Assembly: GCF_000165795.1 (NCBI RefSeq)
Contig: NZ_CM001022.1
Coordinates: forward strand, 1,521,812 to 1,585,811
From: Aminomonas paucivorans DSM 12260
Lineage (GTDB): Bacteria > Synergistota > Synergistia > Synergistales > Synergistaceae
Direction: 5' to 3'
Length of the DNA: 64,000 nt
In this document: positions 51,690 to 60,735 of the stretch, piece after piece
How positions within the stretch are numbered: the stretch's first letter is position 1
Layout of the letters: every line of letters begins with the position of its first letter
Notes under the pieces: model-generated
Told to the model about the DNA's origin: nothing
The model's input: only the letters and a program-made list of their open reading frames with translations
Databases searched by the model: none
Position numbers and translations under genes: made by a program

Positions 51690-52490
51690 CTATGGCCGGA
51701 GGATCCCGAGGGCTGCTTCCAGGATCCCCACGAAGGACGGGACCTCCAGAGACGCACCACCCACAAGGAGCCCGTCAATATCCCCCTGAACCATCAGCCC
51801 TGCGGTGTTGCCAGGTTTGACGCTCCCTCCGTATAGCACCTGCAGGTGTTGTGCGGTCTCCTGGCCGTAGCGGTCCGCCACCAAGTGACGAATGTACCCG
51901 CATCCTTCTTCCGCATCCCCGTCGCTGGCGGTCTTGCCGGTCCCGATGGCCCAGACGGGCTCGTAGGCCACCGCAAACCGATCCGTCAGATCCGGGATCG
52001 TCACGCCTTCCAGCGCCCCAAGCAGCTGTCGCTCCAGGACCTGATGGGTCTTTCCCGCTTCCCGTTCCTCCAACAGCTCTCCCACACAGAACAGGCACCG
52101 GGCCGAGGTGGACAGGACCGCCCGCAGCTTTCGGGCCAATTCAACCTCCGTCTCGTGGAAGAGATGGCGTCGCTCGCTATGTCCTATAAGAATGTAAGCG
52201 CATCCAAAATCGGCCAGCATGGGAGCCCCGATCTCTCCCGTGAAGGCCCCATGGTCCTCCCAGTGGGCGTTCTGCGCCCCTAGGGAAACGGGGAGATCCC
52301 CCAGGGCGTCCTGAACCGCCGCAAGGCTCAAGGCCGTGGGGAAAAGCACCGCCTCCGCCACCCCCTCCTTCAGGGGACCGTACAGCTCGTTTCGAGCCCA
52401 GAGTACCCGACCCAGCTCCTCCACGAATGCCCGGGCCTCCTGGGGCCGATGGTGCATCTTCCAGTTTCCCGCGATCATCTTCGTACGCAT
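51690..52490 (-). CDS. tpiA: Triosephosphate isomerase
   Basis: 266 residues. Interconverts DHAP and glyceraldehyde-3-phosphate. AGNWKM with the catalytic lysine, ILIGHSERR with the histidine electrophile, AYEPVWAIGTGKTAS with the catalytic glutamate and loop 6, and LYGGSVKPGN. ATG follows AGAGGAGGAATCACC. It has its own promoter after the pgk terminator. Confidence 0.97.
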   Translation of the reverse strand: MRTKMIAGNWKMHHRPQEARAFVEELGRVLWARNELYGPLKEGVAEAVLFPTALSLAAVQDALGDLPVSLGAQNAHWEDHGAFTGEIGAPMLADFGCAYILIGHSERRHLFHETEVELARKLRAVLSTSARCLFCVGELLEEREAGKTHQVLERQLLGALEGVTIPDLTDRFAVAYEPVWAIGTGKTASDGDAEEGCGYIRHLVADRYGQETAQHLQVLYGGSVKPGNTAGLMVQGDIDGLLVGGASLEVPSFVGILEAALGILRP

Positions 52491-52537
52491 GGTGATTCCT
52501 CCTCTTTGTGATGCCTTCGCCGCCCCACAGCTTACGG

Positions 52538-52566
52538 ATATAACCCATAGGGGCCTTTGACCTCAA
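52538..52566 (-). promoter_or_regulatory. Promoter of tpiA
   Basis: On the minus strand TTGAGG (52566-52561), 17-bp spacer, TTATAT (52543-52538). The -35 abuts the T-rich end of the pgk terminator. Confidence 0.55.
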
Positions 52567-52614
52567 GAAGAAAGGCGGGGGAAAGGGAAGACGCTCTCCC
52601 CTCCTCCCCCGCCT
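52565..52614 (-). terminator. Terminator after pgk
   Basis: On the minus strand AGGCGGGGG (52614-52606) pairs with CCCCCGCCT (52581-52573), with an inner partial stem, then TTTCTTCTT. Separates gap-pgk from tpiA, with readthrough possible. Confidence 0.75.
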
Positions 52615-52641
52615 CCGGAACTCTCCTGCTCGACTTTTCCT

Positions 52642-53832
52642 TCAGGAGCGAAGCAGCGGTTCCACTCCCGGGAGCATGCGCCCTTCGAAGAACTCCAGGC
52701 TGGCACCCCCACCGGTGGAAACGTGCCCCACCTGATCCTCCAGGCCGAAGAGAGCCACCGCCGCCGCGCTATCTCCCCCTCCCACCACGGTGACGGCCCC
52801 GCGTGCCCGGGCGGCTACCAGGTCCTGGGCGACGCTTCGGGACCCCTGCGCAAAGGCCTCCATTTCGAAGACTCCCATGGGGCCATTCCACAGGATCGTC
52901 CGGGCTTCCCGCAGGGTCTCGCGAAAACGCGCCTGCGTAGCCGGTCCGATGTCCAGTCCCATGGTTCCAGAGGGGATCCGGTCCGCGGGGACGACCGAGG
53001 AGGGGACCCCTTCGCGGATCTCCTCCGCCACCACCACGTCCTCCGGCAACAGGATGGGCAGGCCGCGTTCCGCCGCCACCGCCAACATCTCCCGGGAGAA
53101 GTCGAGCTTGTCCTCTTCGCAGAGGGACCGTCCGATCTCTCTTCCCTGCGCCTTGAGGAAGGTGAAGGCCATGCCGCCTCCCACGAGGATCCCCGAGACA
53201 CGGTCCAACATGTTCTCGATGACCCCGATCTTGTCGGAAACCTTCGCCCCTCCCAGGATGAGAAAGAACGGGGGTTCCGGATGATCCCGGACCTGGCTTA
53301 GGGCCTGCACCTCCCCCACCATCAGGGAACCGGCGAAGGAGGGGAGCAGGTCCGCCACTCCCCGCGTGGAGGCGTGGGCCCGGTGGGCGGCGCTGAAGGC
53401 ATCCATCACGAAAACGTCAAAGGGGGCCGCCAGCTGCCTGGAAAAGGCGGGGTCGTTCTTCTCCTCCTCGGGGTAAAAACGGACGTTCTCCAGGAGGAGC
53501 AATCCCCCCGCAGGAAGGGCTTCCACGGCCCGAGCCACCTCGGGACCGATGCAGTCCTCCGCCATGCCCACTTCCCATCCCGTGATGCGGCGCAGTTCCT
53601 CCGCCACGGGGGCCAAGCTGTAATCGGGGTTGCGTTTTCCCTTGGGGCGCCCCAGGTGGGAGACCAAAGCCACCCGCGCCCCCGCTGACCGGAGGGCGTT
53701 CAGGGTCTCCAGGTGCGCTCGGATGCGGGTCCCATCGGTCACCCGCCCATCCTTCATGGGGACGTTGAAGTCCACACGCAGGAGAACCCGCTTCCCGCGC
53801 ACGTCTTCGGGAGAGAAGGTGCGCAGGTCCAT
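52642..53832 (-). CDS. pgk: Phosphoglycerate kinase
   Basis: 396 residues. Glycolytic ATP-forming kinase. VLLRVDFNVPMKDG near the N terminus, LGRPKG, DAFSAAHRAHAST, ILGGAKVSDKI and the C-terminal TVVGGGDSAAAVALFG hinge. The ATG at 53832 follows the gap stop by 2 bp. A longer frame upstream lies in gap and is not used. Confidence 0.96.
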   Translation of the reverse strand: MDLRTFSPEDVRGKRVLLRVDFNVPMKDGRVTDGTRIRAHLETLNALRSAGARVALVSHLGRPKGKRNPDYSLAPVAEELRRITGWEVGMAEDCIGPEVARAVEALPAGGLLLLENVRFYPEEEKNDPAFSRQLAAPFDVFVMDAFSAAHRAHASTRGVADLLPSFAGSLMVGEVQALSQVRDHPEPPFFLILGGAKVSDKIGVIENMLDRVSGILVGGGMAFTFLKAQGREIGRSLCEEDKLDFSREMLAVAAERGLPILLPEDVVVAEEIREGVPSSVVPADRIPSGTMGLDIGPATQARFRETLREARTILWNGPMGVFEMEAFAQGSRSVAQDLVAARARGAVTVVGGGDSAAAVALFGLEDQVGHVSTGGGASLEFFEGRMLPGVEPLLRS

Positions 53833-53834
53833 GG

Positions 53835-54857
53835 TCAGGCGATGCCCTTCCGGACCACGTAGTTCACCAGGTCCACCACCCGGCTGCTGTACCCCCATTC
53901 GTTGTCGTACCAGGCCAGGATCTTCACCATGTTGTCGATGACCTGGGTGTGCATGGGGGCAAAGATGGAGGAGTGGCTGTCCTGCACGAAATCCATGGAA
54001 ACCAGGTCTTCCGGCTCGTAGGCCAGAATCCCCTTGAGGCAGCCTTCGGCGTACTCCTTCATCGCCCCGTTGACCTCTTCCGCCGTAGTGTTTCGCTGAA
54101 GCTCCACCACCAGGTCCACCACCGACACGTCCGGGGTGGGAACCCGCAGGGCGAAGCCGTTCATCTTGCCCTTAAGCTCCGGCATCACCTTTCCGATGGC
54201 CTTGGCGGCTCCGGTGCTGGTGGGGATGATGGAGAGGGCTGCGGCACGCCCTCGGGAGTAGTTCTTGTGGGGAAAGTCCAGGGTCTTCTGGTCGTTGGTA
54301 TAGGCGTGAGCGGTGGTCATCAGACCCTTGACGATGCCGAAGCGCTCCTGGAGCACCTTGGCCACGGGGGCCAGGCAGTTGGTGGTGCAGGAGGCGTTGG
54401 AGAGGATCCGGTGCTTCTCGGGGTCGTAGGTCTCCTCGTTGACCCCCATAACCACCGTGACGTCCTCGTTGCTGGCTGGCGCGGTGATCAGGACCTTCTT
54501 AGCCCCCGCCTCCAGGTGCGCCTTGGCCTTCTCCCCGTCTGTGAAACGCCCCGTGGACTCGATGACCAGGTCCACCCCCATGTTCTTCCAGGGAAGTTTC
54601 GTGGGATCCGGCTCCGCCAGGGCGCGGATGGTCTGTCCCTGGATGACCAGGTTGTCCCCGTCCACGTCCACGGTGCCGGGAAAGCGCCGGAACACCGAAT
54701 CGTACCGGAACAGATAGGCCAGGGACGGCGGGGGGGTCAGGTCGTTGACCGCCACCACCTCGAACTGGTTCGCCTCCATCTTCTGGAAAAACGCCCGCAG
54801 GGAGAGCCGCCCGATCCGTCCGAAACCGTTGATCGCCACCCGTGTCTTTTTCACCAT
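53835..54857 (-). CDS. gap: Glyceraldehyde-3-phosphate dehydrogenase
   Basis: 340 residues. VAINGFGRIGR is the NAD-binding start; SNASCTTNCLAP carries the catalytic cysteine, TTAHAYTNDQ the histidine region, and WYDNEWGYSSRVVDL the C-terminal signature. ATG follows GAAGGAGGTCATCGGC. First gene of gap-pgk. In an amino-acid fermenter these genes may run mainly toward gluconeogenesis. Confidence 0.97.
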   Translation of the reverse strand: MVKKTRVAINGFGRIGRLSLRAFFQKMEANQFEVVAVNDLTPPPSLAYLFRYDSVFRRFPGTVDVDGDNLVIQGQTIRALAEPDPTKLPWKNMGVDLVIESTGRFTDGEKAKAHLEAGAKKVLITAPASNEDVTVVMGVNEETYDPEKHRILSNASCTTNCLAPVAKVLQERFGIVKGLMTTAHAYTNDQKTLDFPHKNYSRGRAAALSIIPTSTGAAKAIGKVMPELKGKMNGFALRVPTPDVSVVDLVVELQRNTTAEEVNGAMKEYAEGCLKGILAYEPEDLVSMDFVQDSHSSIFAPMHTQVIDNMVKILAWYDNEWGYSSRVVDLVNYVVRKGIA

Positions 54858-54937
54858 GCCGATGACCTCCTTCGCCGTTCACCAGGGGAGGGTAAGGATT
54901 TCTGCTCGTCTCTGGACGCTTACGCTTCCCGTGCCCT

Positions 54938-54962
54938 GAGGCAGCAACCAAGAGGCTGCCTC
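54938..54962 (-). terminator. Hairpin after the debranching enzyme gene
   Basis: GAGGCAGC / GCTGCCTC, 8-bp stem with a 9-base loop, 33 bp after the stop. No T run, so a weak or Rho-assisted terminator at best. Confidence 0.4.
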
Positions 54963-54994
54963 GAACCCATGACGCCGTTATCGTAAGGAGAAAC

Positions 54995-56968
54995 CTACAC
55001 CGACGGTTTCAGAAGGTCCTCCTGAAGGACCCGGAGGATTTCCCCCAAGCTGGCGGCGGAAAGGACGTCCCCGTGGGGCTTGTAGGGCATGATGCCGTCG
55101 AAGAACTCTGCCACGCCTCCCAGGCAGCCGTGACGCATGTGGGCGTTGAAGGGACGCAGGAATGTCCATCCGATATCCCTTCGGTTCGGGTTGAACCGCA
55201 GGTAGGCGCTCACGAAATGCCCCAGAAGCCAGGGCCAGGCCATGCCCCGGAACCGAGCCTTCAGCCGCTGGTCCGGCCGCCCTTCCTGACGCCCCTTGAA
55301 CTTCTCGTGTCGGGGATCCAGGGTACGGAGGCCGTAGGTAGTATAGAGCTCGTTCCAGCAGGTCTCCACCACGGACCGCCCCATCACCGGGTCCAGGGGG
55401 CTGCTGGGGAGGGAGACCGCCAGGATCTGGTTCGGGCGGATGGACAGGTCCTCCTGGTCGTTCTGCGGGTCGGACCAATCCACCAGGGCTCCCTGCTCCC
55501 CTTTCCAGAACACCTTGAGAAAACTCTCGCGGCACCGGTCCGCAAGGGCCCCGTAGCATGCCGCCTTTTCCCCATCCCCGAAGAACTCGCCCAGCTGTTC
55601 CCCGAAGCGCAGGGCGTTGTACCACAGAGCTCCGAACTCCACCAGATAGCCCTGGCGCCGAACCACCGGCTCTCCCTGGGTGGTTCCGTCCATCCAGTGA
55701 CGCCCGGGGTGCGGGTGGGTGAGGTACAGGAGGGCGTTTTCATGGCATTCCAGATCCAGAGAGGGGATCCCCTGGGCATAACGATCCAGGACGGGAATCA
55801 GTCCCTTCCAGAGATCCGCAGCTCCGTCGGGATTCTCCATGAACTCGAAGGTCTTCTGGGCCGCGTAGAGAAGCCAGAGTCCGCTGTCCGCTCCCTCAAA
55901 GGATGCAATCCCGCAGGGGTCAATGTAGCTGGGGACGACCCCCTCGTGCTGGTTCGCCAAGCCCACCCAGTGCCGCAGCAGATCAAGGGCCATCCTTTCC
56001 CTTCCGGTGCTGAGCAACAGTCCCGGAAGGGCCACGAAGGTCTCCCGTGCCCGGTTCTGCACCGAGGGGTAGCCCGAATAGACGGCGGGAGTTCCCTTGC
56101 TGCCTTCGTCCACCAGGTGGTAGGAGGCGTGGATCAGGTCCTGCAGGAGGCTGGAACGAGGCTGAAGCGGGACGTCTGCGGCGATGGACTGCAGCCGGTG
56201 GAGGGTTTCCTTCTCCAGATCTACAGACTCCTTGTCGGTCAACGGGGCAAGATCCTTGGACAGGACGAGGTAGATCGAATCCCCTTCCTCCAGCTCCACC
56301 TGAAGCTGGCCGGGGGACCACAGGTCCTCCAGAGCCACGTCGGAGGCGTTATCCTCCTGTTCGTAGAGCAGGTGGTCGAACCAGAGGGGTTTGAGGTTCC
56401 ATTCCCCACGGGTCGCGTGGACGTGGCTCACCAGGTCCCGTCCCTCCACCCTCAGCCCCGAGGCAACCTCCCGAGCTTCGAAGAGGGGGCGCTCTCCCTC
56501 CTGGGGAAGCTCGGTGTTCAGGCGGTGGGCGAAGAGCGGGCGAAGCTCCATGCGGACCCGTTCCGGGCTGGCCAGAAGCTCGTACTTCACGATGGTGCAG
56601 CCTTTTCCCTGGGGCATGAAGAGGGATTTGCGGATCAGGATGCTGTGGACCACGAGCAACATGCTGGGGATCGGAGAGGCTTGGTATTCCTGGAGGTAGC
56701 GAAACCCATCGGGGTAGATGAGGTCCTTGTAGCGATTGGTGGAGAGTTGGTATTTTTTCCCGTGGGCGAACAGGGTCTCCTCGACCTTGCTGGCCAGAAC
56801 CTGGTGGAGAGACTGACCTTCCGGGCGGACCACGAGCAGCCCGTGGGCTTTTCTCGTGTTGGCTCCGATGACAGTGGAGAATCCGTAGCTGCCTTGGCCA
56901 TCGGAAATCAGGACCTCGCGGCCCGCCCCCTTATCGTAGGTGTTGACATCCGCCTTTCCCAAGTACAT
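54995..56968 (-). CDS. Archaeal-type glycogen debranching enzyme (amylo-alpha-1,6-glucosidase family)
   Basis: 657 residues: an N-terminal beta-sandwich debranching domain (about 1-260) and a C-terminal (alpha/alpha)6 barrel with LPGLLLSTGR, ADSGLWLLYAA, RPNQILAVSLP and the MAWPWLLGHF end. The family motif usually reads WGRDTFIALPGL; here it is RARETFVALPGL, with Glu for the conserved Asp. The ATG at 56968 has GAAGGGGG 9 bases upstream; an ATG at 56977 is too close to it. It overlaps the whiA end by 38 bp. Likely works on stored glycogen and links the whiA cluster to the gap-pgk-tpiA genes. Confidence 0.85.
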   Translation of the reverse strand: MYLGKADVNTYDKGAGREVLISDGQGSYGFSTVIGANTRKAHGLLVVRPEGQSLHQVLASKVEETLFAHGKKYQLSTNRYKDLIYPDGFRYLQEYQASPIPSMLLVVHSILIRKSLFMPQGKGCTIVKYELLASPERVRMELRPLFAHRLNTELPQEGERPLFEAREVASGLRVEGRDLVSHVHATRGEWNLKPLWFDHLLYEQEDNASDVALEDLWSPGQLQVELEEGDSIYLVLSKDLAPLTDKESVDLEKETLHRLQSIAADVPLQPRSSLLQDLIHASYHLVDEGSKGTPAVYSGYPSVQNRARETFVALPGLLLSTGRERMALDLLRHWVGLANQHEGVVPSYIDPCGIASFEGADSGLWLLYAAQKTFEFMENPDGAADLWKGLIPVLDRYAQGIPSLDLECHENALLYLTHPHPGRHWMDGTTQGEPVVRRQGYLVEFGALWYNALRFGEQLGEFFGDGEKAACYGALADRCRESFLKVFWKGEQGALVDWSDPQNDQEDLSIRPNQILAVSLPSSPLDPVMGRSVVETCWNELYTTYGLRTLDPRHEKFKGRQEGRPDQRLKARFRGMAWPWLLGHFVSAYLRFNPNRRDIGWTFLRPFNAHMRHGCLGGVAEFFDGIMPYKPHGDVLSAASLGEILRVLQEDLLKPSV

Positions 56969-57854
56969 GCTCACCATCCCCCTTCAACAGGCTCGAGAAC
57001 ATCCCCTCTAACTTCCTCCACCTGTATTCTACCGTACTCTTGGACACCGGATGAGGGAGAATCTGACCTAATTCCCTCAAAGAGAGGCTGGGATTGTCCC
57101 GACGCGCCTCCACCAGCTCCCTCAGGGGGAGGGGAAGAGACTCCTCCAGGCAGCGCTCCTCCAGGGCACGCACCATCCTAAGCTGCTGTGCCGCCGCATC
57201 CAGGCTCTTGGCGATGTTGGCGGCGTCGCAGTTCACCAGTTTGTTCGCCCGGTCCCGCAGGGAGCGGACGATGGCCGTCTCCTCCAGGCGGAGCACCGAC
57301 TGCATGAGCCCCATCCGGGCAAGGAAATCCGCGATCTTGCCCTGGTCTCGAAGGGTGATCTCCTGGCGTCCGTCCCGTTCCCTCCGGGACGAAGGGATCC
57401 GGCGCCGTCGAAAGAACCCCCGGAGGCGCAGAAGGACTTCCTCGTCCCGAGGCGGTCGGAAGACGAGGTGGTACCCCGTCTTGGGAAGGTAGAGGGCGCC
57501 GCAGGCCCCGAAAAGCCCCCGGACCCAAGCCCCTTCCTCCTCCGGGGTCGATCCGGCGCCTCGGCGCACCAGGGTCTCCAGGACTCGGGGGTCCAGAAGC
57601 AGGGAAACCCGGGTGCCGCTCTCGGATCGTTGGGGAAACAACCGGGGGGGAAGAGCATGCTCCTCCTGGTTCCATCGGCTCCACAGGCGAAAGAACCGAC
57701 GAAGGACAAATCGACGGGGAGTCCTGAGCACCACCCCGTCCTGCCCTTGCGCAGGCTCCAACCCCTGCACGAGTCCCGCCAGTTCCGCCTCCCCGTGTCG
57801 CTCCAGGGAGAAGGCGCTCCACTCCTCCCAGATGGCGACCTTCAGGTCCGCCAC
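56931..57854 (-). CDS. whiA: WhiA family DNA-binding protein
   Basis: 307 residues. N-terminal LAGLIDADG-homing-endonuclease-like region (CGALYLPKTGYHLVF) and C-terminal helix-turn-helix (NPSLSLRELGQILPHPVSKSTVEYRWRKLE), with RANKLVNCDAANIAKSLDAA between. Regulates division or sporulation genes in Gram-positive bacteria. GTG start after AAGGAGGGTGG. Third of rapZ-yvcK-whiA, a conserved trio. Confidence 0.94.
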   Translation of the reverse strand: MADLKVAIWEEWSAFSLERHGEAELAGLVQGLEPAQGQDGVVLRTPRRFVLRRFFRLWSRWNQEEHALPPRLFPQRSESGTRVSLLLDPRVLETLVRRGAGSTPEEEGAWVRGLFGACGALYLPKTGYHLVFRPPRDEEVLLRLRGFFRRRRIPSSRRERDGRQEITLRDQGKIADFLARMGLMQSVLRLEETAIVRSLRDRANKLVNCDAANIAKSLDAAAQQLRMVRALEERCLEESLPLPLRELVEARRDNPSLSLRELGQILPHPVSKSTVEYRWRKLEGMFSSLLKGDGEHVLGKGGCQHLR

Positions 57855-58978
57855 GATCCACCCTCCTTCGCGTCCCGGGAGAACCGGACCAGGGCCTCGG
57901 AAAGCCGTTGGGTGTGGTGGCGCAGATACCCCCCCGCAGGCTGCAACCCCACGAAGTCCCCTTGAAGCACCAGGGTCCCCGCATCGTTCAGGAACCGTTC
58001 CTCTTCGGCGCTCAGGCGGAGGGGTTGCGCCCCCTGCTGCCGGTAGCGGTCCAGGATGTCCGGAGGGATAGGGGCCTGATTGGCCACCACCACGTCCGGG
58101 AGGCTGCCCAGGACGCTGGTGATCCAGTCCACGTGTTCCAGCAGGGAGAGGCCCTCCGTCTCACCCGGCTGGGTCATCAGGTTGGCCACGTAGATCTTCG
58201 GCGCCGCCGCCGCCCGGACTTCCAGAGCGACCTTTTCCAGCAACAGGTTGGGAAGGATGCTGGTGAAGAGGCTCCCGGGGCCCAGGACGATGATCTCCGC
58301 CCCCCGAATCGCCTGCAAAACCTCCGACAGGGGTTCCGCATGACGGGGTTCCAGCCAGAGGCGGTTCAGCTCGCTCCCGTGTGCGGAAACGTCCAGCTCC
58401 CCCTTCACGCGAAGGCCCGAGTTCGTCTCCCCCACCAGGACCACCGACTCCGTGGTGACGGGGAGGACCTTCCCCCGGATGGCCAAGAGCTTGTTCAGCT
58501 CCTCCACCGCCCGCTGGAAGTCCCCCGCCAGCTCCGTGGTGGCCAGGAGGATCAGGTTGCCCAGGCTGTGCCCCGCCAGTTCCCCCCGATCGAACCGGAA
58601 GGACAGGATCCGCTGCAGGGCGTTGTCGTTCTCCGCCAAGGCCACCAGGCAGTTGCGCACGTCCCCGGGGGGCAGAACCCCCCACTCCTGACGAAGGCGC
58701 CCGGAGCTGCCTCCCTCATCTGTGACCGTGACCACCGCCGTCAGGTTCCGGGTGAATCCCTTGAGCCCGGAAAGCAGGGTGGAGAGCCCCGTACCCCCCC
58801 CGATGGCCACGATGCGCGGCCCCATGGAGAGTCGGTACTCGATGGCGCTTGCCATCACATCCTGCCTTCTCGCCCCTCCGGTTCGGGTTCCCCTCTCCCG
58901 TTCCAGGAGGAGGCGGGTTCCCCACGCCGCAAAGGCTCCCGCAAAAAAACCCAGCCCCGCACCCAGAAGGGGATCCAT
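57842..58978 (-). CDS. yvcK: YvcK/CofD-like protein (gluconeogenesis factor family)
   Basis: 378 residues. IVAIGGGTGLSTLLSGLKGFTRNLTAVVTVTDEGGSSGRLR is the family signature. A hydrophobic N-terminal segment (about 4-24, LLGAGLGFFAGAFAAWGTRLLL) precedes it, which many YvcK proteins lack, and may anchor it to the membrane. Binds UDP-sugars and is needed on gluconeogenic carbon sources in Bacillus. ATG overlaps the rapZ stop (TGATG). Confidence 0.92.
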   Translation of the reverse strand: MDPLLGAGLGFFAGAFAAWGTRLLLERERGTRTGGARRQDVMASAIEYRLSMGPRIVAIGGGTGLSTLLSGLKGFTRNLTAVVTVTDEGGSSGRLRQEWGVLPPGDVRNCLVALAENDNALQRILSFRFDRGELAGHSLGNLILLATTELAGDFQRAVEELNKLLAIRGKVLPVTTESVVLVGETNSGLRVKGELDVSAHGSELNRLWLEPRHAEPLSEVLQAIRGAEIIVLGPGSLFTSILPNLLLEKVALEVRAAAAPKIYVANLMTQPGETEGLSLLEHVDWITSVLGSLPDVVVANQAPIPPDILDRYRQQGAQPLRLSAEEERFLNDAGTLVLQGDFVGLQPAGGYLRHHTQRLSEALVRFSRDAKEGGSWRT

Positions 58979-59868
58979 CACCCTACGGATTCCTTGTCCA
59001 TATCTCGATGGCAGAGGTTCACGTCGTAGCCTTCCGAGCGAAGGGCCTGGTACAGGGACTCCGCAACCGCCACGGAACGATGACGTCCCCCCGTGCATCC
59101 CACCGCCAGATGCAGGCGCATCCTCCCCGTCTGCCGGTACAGGGGAAGGACGAAGCGGACCAAGCCCCCTGTCAGCTCCAGAAAACGGTTCATTTCCGGA
59201 AGAGGGGCCAAATAGGCCTGAACCTCCCGGTCCACACCGGAAAGGGAACACAGGTCCGGTTCGTAATTCGGGTTCGGGAGGAAACGGACGTCGAAGACCA
59301 GATCCGCATCCTGGGGAAGGCCGTACTTGAAACCGAAGGAGGTCAACCGGACGAGAAAGGAGGCGGGGGTCAACCCCAGATCCTCCAGCAAACGCTGGCG
59401 GAGGACGTGATGCTGCAGATCCGAGGTGTCCAGGATCACGTCCGCCAAGGATCGAAGCCGCTGGAGAAGCTGTCTTTCCCTTTGGATTCCCTCCAGGGGA
59501 GTCCCGTCGGACCCGACGGGGTGTTTGCGCCGCGTGGTCTCGAAGCGTCGCACCAGGGCCGAATCAGAGGCGTCCAGGAAGACCAGGGTCAGGGAGTCCA
59601 GGTGTCTCCTCAGGGTTCCCAGCACCACTTCCAGATCGTCCAACAGGTGCTCCCCCCGCACGTCCACCACCGCCGCGATGCCCTGGGTCACCGCAGAGTG
59701 GTGCCCTCCCAAAACGTCCAGGAGCTGAGGGAGGAGCGCCGGCGGAAGGTTGTCGATGGCATAAAACCCCTGGTCCTCCAGGATCCGGAGCGCCGTGGTC
59801 TTCCCGCTTCCGGAGAGCCCGGTGAGGATGATGCCCCGTCGCACCTGGGTGGGCAAAGGTTCGTTCAA
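58978..59868 (-). CDS. rapZ: RNase adapter RapZ / nucleotide-binding protein
   Basis: 296 residues. Walker A GLSGSGKTTALR near the N terminus, SFGFKYGLPQDADLVFDVRFLPNP and IAVGCTGGRHRSV-type end (LHLAVGCTGGRHRSVAVAE). In E. coli it directs RNase E to GlmZ; in Gram-positives its role is less clear. The TTG at 59868 is chosen because AGGAGGTGG lies 5 bases upstream; a GTG at 59904 has no ribosome site. Heads the rapZ-yvcK-whiA set. Confidence 0.93.
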   Translation of the reverse strand: MNEPLPTQVRRGIILTGLSGSGKTTALRILEDQGFYAIDNLPPALLPQLLDVLGGHHSAVTQGIAAVVDVRGEHLLDDLEVVLGTLRRHLDSLTLVFLDASDSALVRRFETTRRKHPVGSDGTPLEGIQRERQLLQRLRSLADVILDTSDLQHHVLRQRLLEDLGLTPASFLVRLTSFGFKYGLPQDADLVFDVRFLPNPNYEPDLCSLSGVDREVQAYLAPLPEMNRFLELTGGLVRFVLPLYRQTGRMRLHLAVGCTGGRHRSVAVAESLYQALRSEGYDVNLCHRDMDKESVG

Positions 59869-59913
59869 CGGATCCACCTCCTCCTGCGGTTCGGTCGGTT
59901 CCACGAAAAACGG

Positions 59914-60735
59914 TCAGTGGGCGTGAGTTCCTCCACACTCCGAGGCCATCCCTGCAAGGGTCTCCACCCCATGACGCAGCCCCGGGACGATGGCCTCGAA
60001 GCACTGACGGGCTCCCCGCTCGCTGCCGGGGAAGGCCACCACCAGCGTGGTCCCCCGCGTCACCGCCAACCCTCGGGTGAGGAAAGCCCGGGGCGTATGA
60101 GCCAGGGTCCGAAGCCGCATGGTCTCCCCGAACCCGGGAACGACCCGGTCCGCCAACTCCAGCAGCGCCTCGGGGGTCCGGTCCCGAGGACCGATCCCCG
60201 TCCCCCCGGTGCACAGCACCAGGTGAAGCCGCTCCTGCTCACACCAGCGTACCACCGTATCTCGAATCCGGCCCGGATCGTCGGGGACCACCTCCCGCTG
60301 CAGGACCACCGCCCCCTGGGCTTCCACCAGTTCGGCCAAGGCGGGACCTGCCGTGTCCTCCCGTTCCCCCCGAGCCCCCTTGTCGCTGATGGTGAGCACC
60401 CCGGCTCGAAGGCACGGCCAGAGCTCCACATCGCAGGAGATGGAGGCAAACCCCGGGCTCTTCAGCTCCAGGGCCCCGTCCCCCACCCCCTCGGGCATCC
60501 GTAGGAGGCACTGCCCCCCCGCCAGGGCCAGGAAATCCCCCGGTGCCGGAGAGGCGTAGGGAGCCAGGGTGAGAAAGAGCCGTCCCTCTCCCTCTACCCC
60601 GGCCTGTCCCGGGGCAAGAAGGCTCACTTGCCGGGGAGACCCGTTGCAGAGCGTCCTGCCCTGGCGATCCCGGTGCAAGTAAGCAAGGGGCAGCTCCTGC
60701 CCCTGCTCTCCGTCGAAGAGCCTCAGGAGGCGCAT
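59914..60735 (-). CDS. MogA/MoaB domain protein with an unrecognised N-terminal region
   Basis: 273 residues. Residues about 109-273 form a MogA/MoaB domain (AGVLTISDKGARGEREDTAGPAL, CTGGTGIGPRDRTPEALLEL), which adenylylates molybdopterin before metal insertion. The first 108 residues (RLLRLFDGEQGQELPLAYLH...) match no family I recognise; MOSC domains are often fused to Mog, but the MOSC cysteine motifs are absent. ATG at 60735 overlaps the moaC end by 13 bp. Cytoplasmic, molybdenum/tungsten cofactor synthesis. Confidence 0.85.
   Translation of the reverse strand: MRLLRLFDGEQGQELPLAYLHRDRQGRTLCNGSPRQVSLLAPGQAGVEGEGRLFLTLAPYASPAPGDFLALAGGQCLLRMPEGVGDGALELKSPGFASISCDVELWPCLRAGVLTISDKGARGEREDTAGPALAELVEAQGAVVLQREVVPDDPGRIRDTVVRWCEQERLHLVLCTGGTGIGPRDRTPEALLELADRVVPGFGETMRLRTLAHTPRAFLTRGLAVTRGTTLVVAFPGSERGARQCFEAIVPGLRHGVETLAGMASECGGTHAH

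Noticed and set aside
51613-51789. Short frame beginning MSYNISYVALAG after the rsfS terminator
   Set aside because: No ribosome site and it runs antisense into tpiA; codon use changes abruptly.
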